DNA of 11,378 bases from Oscillospiraceae bacterium (lineage in GTDB: Bacteria; Bacillota; Clostridia; Oscillospirales; CAG-272), in contig WQSD01000020.1 of NCBI GenBank assembly GCA_009788105.1, positions 1 to 11,378 of the forward strand. Direction: 5' to 3'. The notes beneath the pieces were generated by a model. The model saw only the letters and a list, made by a program, of their open reading frames with translations, was not told the origin of the DNA and searched no databases. The position numbers and the translations under genes are program-made. Below, piece by piece: positions 6,240 to 11,378 of this stretch. The stretch's first letter is position 1, and every line of letters starts with the position of its first letter.

Positions 6240-6316
6240 TGGCGCACCCGAAGAGATTCGAACTCCTGACCTCATGGTTCGTAGCCATGCACTCTATCCA
6301 GCTGAGCTACGGGCGC
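6240..6316 (-). tRNA. tRNA-Arg(ACG)
   Basis: The minus strand gives a full cloverleaf of 77 nt including encoded CCA (6242-6240). The acceptor stem GCGCCCG pairs with CGGGTGC with one G-T pair, and the discriminator base is G. The D arm contains GCTCAGCTGGATAGAGTGC. The anticodon stem CATGG/CCATG holds the loop CTACGAA with anticodon ACG, which reads CGN arginine codons after A-to-I editing. The T arm contains TTCGAAT. Its 3' end faces the terminase gene, the usual arrangement when an element has integrated at a tRNA. Confidence 0.97.
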
Positions 6317-6339
6317 TTGTGTTTTAGTCAACAATAAGC

Positions 6340-6368
6340 ATTATACCACAACTATTTTGGCTTGTCAA
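6340..6368 (-). promoter_or_regulatory. perfect sigma-A promoter of tRNA-Arg
   Basis: On the minus strand TTGACA (6368-6363), a 17-nt spacer and TATAAT (6345-6340) match the consensus completely. The start would be near 6333, giving a leader of about 17 nt before the tRNA. This is the strength expected for a stable RNA gene. Confidence 0.92.
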
Positions 6369-6513
6369 CCCCTTTTTGAAAAACATTTTTGTTTTTTTCA
6401 CAAATTTGTTATTTTTATTGGAGTTATGCGAAAAGTCATAAGTAAACATCACCTCATCCCAACAACTCCGCCCCCCCAATAACCCAACTGGAAAAATCTT
6501 TTTCTTCACCCCG

Positions 6514-6538
6514 CCCCTCTCCCGCAAGAGGGGTTTTT
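6514..6538 (+). terminator. orphan intrinsic terminator, plus strand
   Basis: CCCCTCT (6514-6520), loop CCCGCA and AGAGGGG (6527-6533) form a 7-bp stem followed by TTTTTATTTT. It works only for plus-strand transcripts, yet the nearest gene to the left is a minus-strand tRNA. It sits just before the ddh promoter, so it may insulate ddh, or it may end an unrecognised small RNA from 6370-6513. GGAGTT (6420-6425) and AACTCC (6464-6469) in that stretch could pair. Confidence 0.8.
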
Positions 6539-6555
6539 ATTTTACAAATTCCCTA

Positions 6556-6584
6556 TTGCGTTTTCACAAAGAATATGATATTAT
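6556..6584 (+). promoter_or_regulatory. promoter of the ddh-yitT operon
   Basis: TTGCGT (6556-6561), 17 nt and TATTAT (6579-6584) form a reasonable sigma-A promoter; an overlapping TATGAT at 6574 is an alternative -10. Transcription would start near 6591, about 48 nt before the ddh ATG. Confidence 0.55.
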
Positions 6585-6638
6585 ATCTTGGGGTATTTTG
6601 TTTCCCCATTATTCTACTTAATTTGCGAGGAAATAGAC

Positions 6639-7523
6639 ATGAAAAAGGTTGTTATTGTAGGTTATGGAAACATCGGGCAATATGCCCACAAGGCAGTGGA
6701 TGTCGCTCCTGATATGGAGGTAGTGGGCATTGTCGAGCCTAATCTTAGCGAAAAAACGGTGGACGGCATCCCCGTAGTGGCGAATATTGCTGACATTGCC
6801 CCATGCGATGTTGCCCTGCTTTGCACTCCAAGCCGCAGTGTGCCAGACCTTGCAGAGCCGTTGTTACGCAAGGGCATTGCCACAGTGGACAGCTATGACA
6901 TTCACAACGATATTTTCGAGCAGCAACAGCGTATGTCCGCCGCCGCAAAGGCGGGTGGCACTGTCGCGGTTACTGCCGCAGGCTGGGACCCGGGGACAGA
7001 CTCGGTGATTCGTGTGCTGTTAGAGGCAATGCTACCCAAAGGCATCACATATACAGACTTTGGCCCGGGGATGAGCATGGGTCACTCGGTGGTGGCTCGT
7101 TCGGTTGCGGGAGTAGCAGACGCACTGTCCATGACTATCCCAACCGGCACAGGAGTTCACCGCCGTATGGTGTATATTACCCTTGAGGTCGGGGCAGACT
7201 TTGCCACAGTTGCCGCCGCAATTAAGGCGGACAGCTACTTCTGCAACGATGACACCCATGTTATTCTTGCAGAGGACATTGACGCCCTTCGTGACATGGG
7301 TCATGGGGTGCGTATCGAGCGAAAAGGGGTGTCCGGGGATACTCACAATCAAAAGGTTGGCTTTGACATGAGCATCAACAACCCCGCCCTAACATCGCAA
7401 ATTATGGTGTCCTGCGCCCGTGCCGCCTTCCGCCAAGTTCCCGGGTGCTACACAATGCCCGAACTGCCCCCCATTGACCTGCTCCCAGGTGAACGTGAGG
7501 GTATTATCCGTCGGTTGGTGTAA
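6639..7523 (+). CDS. ddh: meso-diaminopimelate dehydrogenase
   Basis: The 294-residue product starts with a Rossmann NADP-binding motif (VVIVGYGNIG, residues 4-13) and has VALLCTPS, the VDSYDIH stretch and the AAGWDPGTDSVIR segment typical of meso-2,6-diaminopimelate dehydrogenase, followed by DFGPGMSMGHSVVAR. The enzyme interconverts meso-diaminopimelate and L-2-amino-6-oxopimelate with NADP(H), giving a one-step route to the cell-wall and lysine precursor in the cytoplasm. The length fits the shorter family form known from Clostridia and Symbiobacterium (about 295-300) rather than the longer corynebacterial form. ATG at 6639 has GAGG at 6627-6630; the in-frame TTG at 6588 lacks a ribosome binding site and falls at or before the expected transcript start. 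The stop overlaps the next gene's ribosome binding site, so the two are co-transcribed. Confidence 0.9.
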   Translation: MKKVVIVGYGNIGQYAHKAVDVAPDMEVVGIVEPNLSEKTVDGIPVVANIADIAPCDVALLCTPSRSVPDLAEPLLRKGIATVDSYDIHNDIFEQQQRMSAAAKAGGTVAVTAAGWDPGTDSVIRVLLEAMLPKGITYTDFGPGMSMGHSVVARSVAGVADALSMTIPTGTGVHRRMVYITLEVGADFATVAAAIKADSYFCNDDTHVILAEDIDALRDMGHGVRIERKGVSGDTHNQKVGFDMSINNPALTSQIMVSCARAAFRQVPGCYTMPELPPIDLLPGEREGIIRRLV

Positions 7524-7532
7524 GGAGAGAAT

Positions 7533-8414
7533 ATGTCTAAACTCAAACAACGTGAAACTTTAATGTTGGTGTTATTTTTTATTGTATCTGTTATGCTTAA
7601 TGCTGCCTCTGTTGTGTTTTTTATGGCACCTCACGAGCTTGCCTCGGCGGGAGTGGCAGGAATTGCGATTATTTTATATCACTTCACCGGGCTTGGTGTG
7701 GGGTTTTGGATTCTGTTTATAAATATTCCGTTGATTATTATAGGTATTATTAAATTTAAGCTAAAGTTTTTTGCAACTACTATCGCCGCTATAGTTTTTA
7801 CTGCGGCATTGGTTGAACTCATTCCTCTTGTTATTCCGAACACCCTTATTCCTTTCACGGATAATACACTGCTTGCAGCAATTGTTGGGGGTGCTTTTCT
7901 TGGAATTGCTGTTGGCTTAATGTTTCGTGTGGGAGCGTCCCACGGTGGAACTGATATTGTTGCAAAACTAATTCGTTTGAAGTATAAACACATTCAAACC
8001 GGGAAATTTTATATATTTTTCGGTGTAGTTATTATTTTAGCAGGTGCGATTGTATTCTGGGACCACACCCTGCTGTTGTACTCTGCGATTTGCGTTGTGG
8101 CAATGTCCTTCTCGACTAATATGGTGCTGTACGGAAGCGACGAGGCGCGCATGGTGTACATCATCACCAAAAGCGACAGCAACATTTCCAAGCGACTTAC
8201 AACCGAGCTAACCCTTGGGGTGACTTATATTCAGGGGAAGGGTGCGTACTCGGACAACGACAAAAAAGTCCTGCTGTGTGCCATGCGTAACCACACCGTG
8301 CCAAAAGCGCGGCAGATTGTCATGGAAGAGGACGAAAACGCCTTTATGATTGTCACCAAGGCAAGCCAAGTGCTTGGCTGGGGATATAAAAAGTTGGATA
8401 GTGTGGACTTGTAG
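7533..8414 (+). CDS. YitT family membrane protein (DUF161 + DUF2179)
   Basis: The 293-residue protein has five to six membrane spans in its first 200 residues (about 10-30, 40-75 as one or two spans, 78-100, 112-132, 158-176 and 180-200). The conserved GASHGGTDIVAKL loop follows the fourth or fifth span (about 134-146). The soluble C-terminal domain (about 205-290, with MVYIITK, TYIQGKGAYS and KKVLLCAM) is the DUF2179 fold. This is the standard YitT layout in Firmicutes; the transported or sensed molecule is unknown. The start ATG at 7533 lies five bases after AAGGAG (7522-7527), which includes part of the ddh stop codon. The tight spacing implies one operon, but I see no proof of a shared pathway. 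Confidence 0.92.
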   Translation: MSKLKQRETLMLVLFFIVSVMLNAASVVFFMAPHELASAGVAGIAIILYHFTGLGVGFWILFINIPLIIIGIIKFKLKFFATTIAAIVFTAALVELIPLVIPNTLIPFTDNTLLAAIVGGAFLGIAVGLMFRVGASHGGTDIVAKLIRLKYKHIQTGKFYIFFGVVIILAGAIVFWDHTLLLYSAICVVAMSFSTNMVLYGSDEARMVYIITKSDSNISKRLTTELTLGVTYIQGKGAYSDNDKKVLLCAMRNHTVPKARQIVMEEDENAFMIVTKASQVLGWGYKKLDSVDL

Positions 8415-8417
8415 GGG

Positions 8418-8430
8418 TTTGCTAAGCAAA
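8418..8430. repeat. short palindrome between yitT-type gene and the next gene
   Basis: TTTGC-TAA-GCAAA lies four bases after the yitT-type stop codon. It resembles the palindrome at 1070-1086 (TTTGC-GTA-GCAAA). It has no T run, so the following gene may be read through from the ddh operon; its own promoter is not obvious. Confidence 0.3.
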
Positions 8431-8458
8431 TAATTGGCATCAAAGTTAAGAGGAGATT

Positions 8459-9667
8459 ATGGAAAACATTCATCTTATACTACGCTCAGGGTATCCCGAG
8501 TACCCAAAAAAAGGCGGCACAAAATGGACTGTTACAAGCGATTCCATAACGATAATTGTTGTCGAAAAAGATAAGAAAAATAAAATTATCCCTATTGCAG
8601 ACATAAAAAAAGTTTCTTTGAAAGTCGGCAGACCAGGTGAAAGTATATCGAATTGCTTACAAATCGAAACTGTTCTTCCAATAAGAATCGAGTTCATCTA
8701 TTTTGATTTTGCTGATGCGGGCATTGTCCGCGACATATACAATCACATCATAAAAGCAAATCCAAACGTTAAACATTCTCTTAAAGAAAAATCATTGAAA
8801 AAAACCTTGTCTGTCGAAGAGCGGAAGCCTGTTTTGCTGGAAAACGATTTGGTTATTCACTCGTATAAATACCCCAAAAAAGGCGGCAAAAAATGGACTG
8901 TAACAAGTGATTCAATAACGATAAGTGTTGTAGAAAAAGATAAGAAGAACAAAACAATATCTATTGCAGATATTGAAAAAATCAGCCTGAATGTCGGCAG
9001 ACCGGGTGAGATAATATCGTACGATTTGACTATCCATGCGAAAAACAGATTCTATACAATTTATTTCAACTATGACGAACTAAATATCGTTATGGGTATT
9101 TGCGACCACATCGTAAAAGCGAATCCGAATGTAAAAACTTCTCGTAAAGAAAGACGGTTAAGGGAGGACCGCTCGTATATATCAGAAGTACAAAATGAAA
9201 ATGCAGAAACATATATGTTAGACCATGGTCAAGTAAAGGTGGAATTAGACGGCAGTTTTATTAGATTTACACGAAGAGGGTTTCTTAATTTCAGACTTCA
9301 CGGTTTGGATGGGACAAAATCAATTAACATTAACTCTATCACAGCGGTTCAGATAAAAGAACCACGCCGAGTTGTTGGTTATATTCAATTTACGTTGCCC
9401 GGCGGAATAGAAGACACAGGCGGGGCATTGTCTGCAATGAGCGACGAAAATAGCATACCTTTATATACTGTAAAAGAATTTGAAAGTGCGAAGAAAATCA
9501 AGCAATATATTGAAAATATTCTATCAAACCAAATCACATCCGGGCTGCAACCCCAACCCACACATAGCGTAGCAGACGAACTTGCCAAACTTAAAGTTTT
9601 GTTGGACGATGGCGTTATTAACCAAGCGGAATTTGACCATAAAAAGAAAAAATTATTGGGTATGTAG
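8459..9667 (+). CDS. uncharacterised protein: duplicated module, DUF4429-like domain, SHOCT
   Basis: The 402-residue product is soluble, with no signal peptide or membrane span. Residues 15-115 and 138-236 are clear repeats of each other: both contain YPKKGG, WTVTSDSITI, VVEKDKKNK, a VGRPGE turn and KANPNVK, spaced 123 residues apart at the start. Residues about 251-355 (LDHGQVKVELDGSFIRFTRR, SININSITAVQIKEP, GYIQFTLPGG) resemble DUF4429, a PH-like beta-rich domain, and the duplicated modules look like divergent relatives of it. Residues 371-402 (ELAKLKVLLDDGVINQAEFDHKKKKLL) form a SHOCT motif, an oligomerisation helix pair found at ends of many proteins. The function is unknown; a scaffold or binding role is only a guess. 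ATG at 8459 follows AAGAGGAG. The gene is more AT-rich than its neighbours, which may indicate separate ancestry. Confidence 0.85.
   Translation: MENIHLILRSGYPEYPKKGGTKWTVTSDSITIIVVEKDKKNKIIPIADIKKVSLKVGRPGESISNCLQIETVLPIRIEFIYFDFADAGIVRDIYNHIIKANPNVKHSLKEKSLKKTLSVEERKPVLLENDLVIHSYKYPKKGGKKWTVTSDSITISVVEKDKKNKTISIADIEKISLNVGRPGEIISYDLTIHAKNRFYTIYFNYDELNIVMGICDHIVKANPNVKTSRKERRLREDRSYISEVQNENAETYMLDHGQVKVELDGSFIRFTRRGFLNFRLHGLDGTKSININSITAVQIKEPRRVVGYIQFTLPGGIEDTGGALSAMSDENSIPLYTVKEFESAKKIKQYIENILSNQITSGLQPQPTHSVADELAKLKVLLDDGVINQAEFDHKKKKLLGM
8501..9138 (+). repeat. intragenic duplication within the DUF4429-like gene
   Basis: Bases about 8501-8778 and 8870-9138 are visibly similar at DNA level, for example TGGACTGTTACAAGCGATTC against TGGACTGTAACAAGTGATTC. 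The offset is 369 bases at the start and 363 near the end, so a net 6-base (two-codon) difference has built up. Most substitutions in the first half of the unit keep the amino acid, which suggests selection after duplication. Confidence 0.85.
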
Positions 9668-9670
9668 ATA

Positions 9671-9699
9671 TTGTTGGAGTAGGTCAGCCCACTTATTAC
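9671..9699 (+). promoter_or_regulatory. weak possible promoter of the M42 peptidase genes
   Basis: TTGTTG (9671-9676), 17 nt and TATTAC (9694-9699) lie in the 92-bp gap before the first M42 gene. Only seven of twelve positions match the consensus, so the support is the spacing and location. Confidence 0.25.
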
Positions 9700-9759
9700 A
9701 AACAAAAAATTCTCGTCCAGCACCATGAAACCACCAAAACAACACAACAGGAGACACAC

Positions 9760-10797
9760 ATGAACCTAAAACAAATACTACACGGATTGCTTGCCATTCC
9801 TGCTCCCTCCGGGTTTGAGCGGCAAGCAAGACAGCCGCTGTCCGACCTGCTGGGAGGGATGTTCGACGAGCATATCACCACTCCGGTGGGCAACCATATT
9901 TTCGTCAAGGGGTGCGGCAAAAAGAACGCTCCCCGTTTGCTGTTGGACGCACACTTTGACACTATCGGCTTTTTAGTAAGCGATGTGTTAGACAGCGGTC
10001 ATGTTCGTGTGGTCAACCTTGGGGGAATTGACAGGCGCTCGCTTGTTGCCGCAGAGGTGACAATCCACGCAGAGCAGGACATTCATGGGGTTTTCACCGC
10101 CCCTTCTGCCGTGCCAATGAGCGACGCGGACGCAAAAAAGCTCCCTGAACTGAAAGAATGCTTTATTTTCACCGAACTAACTGCCGAGGAGTTGCGCGCC
10201 AAGGGGGTTCGTGTTGGCGTGCCTGTTACATACCGAAACGCTCCACTTGATTTAGGGGAATGTGTTGTCGCACCGGGGATGGACAACCGTGTGTCTGCGG
10301 CGGCACTGGTTCATGCTGTGCAATTGTTAGAGGGCGAGAAATTGCCGTGTGACATTCACCTGCTACTGTCCTCCACCGAAGAGGTGGCGAACCAACCGGG
10401 AGCGAAAACCGGGGCGTTTGCCACTGCCCCACAGGCGGCGATTATCGTTGACGTAAGCTGGGGTCACTCGCCTGACGGCGGGGATAAGTCCAAGTGCAGC
10501 GAGCTTGGCAAAGGGGCAGACATCACCCGTTCAATCGAAGTGAGCCGTGCCATGGCAGAGGAGATTATCGCCCTTGCTGTGGACAAAGAAATCCCTCACC
10601 AAGTGTCATTGTCACCCCGCTACACCGGCACCAACAATTCGGTAATTGCCTACTCAAACGCCGGCGTGCCAAGTGCAGTTATCGGCATTCCCTTGCGAAA
10701 TATGCACACAGCAAACGAGGTAGCGTTACTGTCTGATGTGGAGGCGGTGGCAAAATTAGTTGCGGAATACGCAAAAACATTTAAGGGAGGGGCGTAG
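9760..10797 (+). CDS. M42 family metallo-aminopeptidase
   Basis: The 345-residue protein has the M42 (TET-type aminopeptidase) layout: an N-terminal PSGFE motif (16-20), LLDAHFDTIGFLVSD with metal-ligand His65 and Asp67, APGMDNRVSAAAL with the bridging Asp175, SSTEEVANQPGAKTG with Glu207 (general base) and Glu208 (ligand), IIVDVSW with Asp231, and NMHTANE with His316. All expected metal and catalytic residues appear present. Family members are cytoplasmic dinuclear metal exopeptidases that form dodecameric shells and trim peptides from the N-terminus; the residue preference cannot be read here. ATG at 9760 has AGGAG at 9749-9753. One base separates its stop from the next gene, a paralogue, so the two are very likely co-expressed. 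Confidence 0.92.
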   Translation: MNLKQILHGLLAIPAPSGFERQARQPLSDLLGGMFDEHITTPVGNHIFVKGCGKKNAPRLLLDAHFDTIGFLVSDVLDSGHVRVVNLGGIDRRSLVAAEVTIHAEQDIHGVFTAPSAVPMSDADAKKLPELKECFIFTELTAEELRAKGVRVGVPVTYRNAPLDLGECVVAPGMDNRVSAAALVHAVQLLEGEKLPCDIHLLLSSTEEVANQPGAKTGAFATAPQAAIIVDVSWGHSPDGGDKSKCSELGKGADITRSIEVSRAMAEEIIALAVDKEIPHQVSLSPRYTGTNNSVIAYSNAGVPSAVIGIPLRNMHTANEVALLSDVEAVAKLVAEYAKTFKGGA

Positions 10798-10798
10798 A

Positions 10799-11378
10799 AT
10801 GAGCTTTAATCTAACAGAGAAAATCGGGCTAATCGAAAAATTGTCCGCCGCTTTTGGGCCATCCGGTTGCGAAGATTTAGTTGCAGATATAATCACAGAA
10901 GAACTTTCCGGCACAAAAGCTGACGTTCGCCGTGACCCATTAGGAAGCGTAATTGCCCACATTAAGGGCAAAAGCGCAGAGAAGCGAATCCTGCTGTCTT
11001 GTGGCATGGACGAGTGCAGTTTTATGGTGAATTCGGTGGACGATAGCGGCTTTATCAAATTCGAGCCGCTGACCAAAACCGACCCTCGTGCTCTGCCGGG
11101 GCGGCGAGTGATGGTCGGTGATGCCTCTGTGCAGGTCGTTGGCGTGGTATGCTCAAAGCCTATTCACCTGCAAAAAGGGGACGACCGCAAAACCGCTCCC
11201 GACCCGGACAAACACGCAATTGATATTGGTTGCACCGACAAAGAAAGTGCCGAAAAAATCGCTACTGTGGGCAGTTATGTGGTGAACCACGGCGAGTTTG
11301 CCCACCTTGGAAGTGACTGTATCATGGGCAAGGCGTTAGACAGCCGTGTTGCCTGTGCTATCCTGATTGAAGAGGCGA
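10799..11378 (+). CDS. second M42 peptidase homologue, metal site altered (3'-truncated)
   Basis: The first 193 codons are visible; the gene runs off the right edge. It begins MSFNLTEKIGLIEKLSAAFG, with FGPSGCED matching the family's PSGFE motif and a typical RRDPLGSVIAHIKG strand. Where the family has AHxDEIG, this protein has CGMDECSFMV: the first metal-ligand histidine is replaced by glycine, while the following Asp is kept. The bridging-Asp motif is present as GKALDSRVACA near the edge. ATG at 10799 follows AAGGGAGG (10783-10790), which lies inside the end of the preceding M42 gene. It may be a partner subunit with weak or no activity, or use a different metal arrangement; the missing C-terminus prevents a check of the other ligands. 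Confidence 0.85.
   Translation, partial: MSFNLTEKIGLIEKLSAAFGPSGCEDLVADIITEELSGTKADVRRDPLGSVIAHIKGKSAEKRILLSCGMDECSFMVNSVDDSGFIKFEPLTKTDPRALPGRRVMVGDASVQVVGVVCSKPIHLQKGDDRKTAPDPDKHAIDIGCTDKESAEKIATVGSYVVNHGEFAHLGSDCIMGKALDSRVACAILIEEA

Noticed and set aside
3957..6240. Second attachment site repeating the tRNA-Arg 3' end
   Set aside because: I scanned for the T-arm and acceptor sequence on the left side of the terminase and found no convincing copy.
6370..6540. Lysine riboswitch or T-box upstream of ddh
   Set aside because: Neither the lysine-box core nor the T-box sequence TGGAACCGCG is present, and the terminator precedes the likely ddh promoter.
6588..6638. Longer ddh with a TTG start at 6588
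   Set aside because: The TTG lies at or before the expected transcript start and lacks a ribosome binding site; the Rossmann motif fits directly after ATG 6639.

Overview
The window looks like chromosomal DNA of a low-to-mid-GC Gram-positive anaerobe, most likely a Clostridia member of the Oscillospirales type. This rests on the gene set (PTS_EIIC_2 membrane protein, Tex, YitT, meso-diaminopimelate dehydrogenase, M42 peptidases), near-consensus sigma-A promoters, strong AGGAGG-like ribosome binding sites and a tRNA gene with encoded CCA. No species can be named from the sequence alone.

Left part (1-3318, + strand): the 3' end of a multi-spanning PTS_EIIC_2-type membrane protein, then about 310 bp without a gene that carries a palindrome and an AT-rich array of TTAATTC-like units, then a complete tex gene for an S1-domain RNA-binding protein. 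Next (3376-3956) a near-perfect promoter drives a small LytTR DNA-binding protein whose receiver domain has lost its second half.

Middle part (3957-6316) is the accessory section. About 520 bp without a gene hold several stem-loops and a solitary, cas-less, type I-C-like CRISPR unit: one full 32-nt repeat, one 34-nt spacer and a second repeat cut off just after its hairpin. A good promoter on the opposite strand points into it. Then, on the minus strand, comes an orphan phage terminase large subunit gene interrupted in frame by a palindromic element of about 98 bp. Beyond it lie two minus-strand terminators and tRNA-Arg(ACG) with a perfect TTGACA-17-TATAAT promoter. With no portal, capsid, small terminase or integrase in view, I read this as the relic of a prophage or satellite next to a tRNA gene.

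Right part (6317-11378, + strand) is housekeeping and metabolism. It begins with a + strand terminator that has no obvious upstream gene, then a promoter for ddh (meso-diaminopimelate dehydrogenase; lysine and cell-wall precursor) and a closely spaced yitT-type membrane protein gene. An AT-richer gene follows, for a protein of two internally duplicated modules, a DUF4429-like domain and a C-terminal SHOCT motif. Last are two nearly touching M42 metallopeptidase genes; the second is cut by the window edge and lacks the first metal-ligand histidine of the family.

The items most worth a second look are the one-crRNA CRISPR unit with its opposing promoter, the in-frame palindromic insertion in the terminase, the M42 pair with one degenerate metal site, and the LytTR protein with half a receiver.
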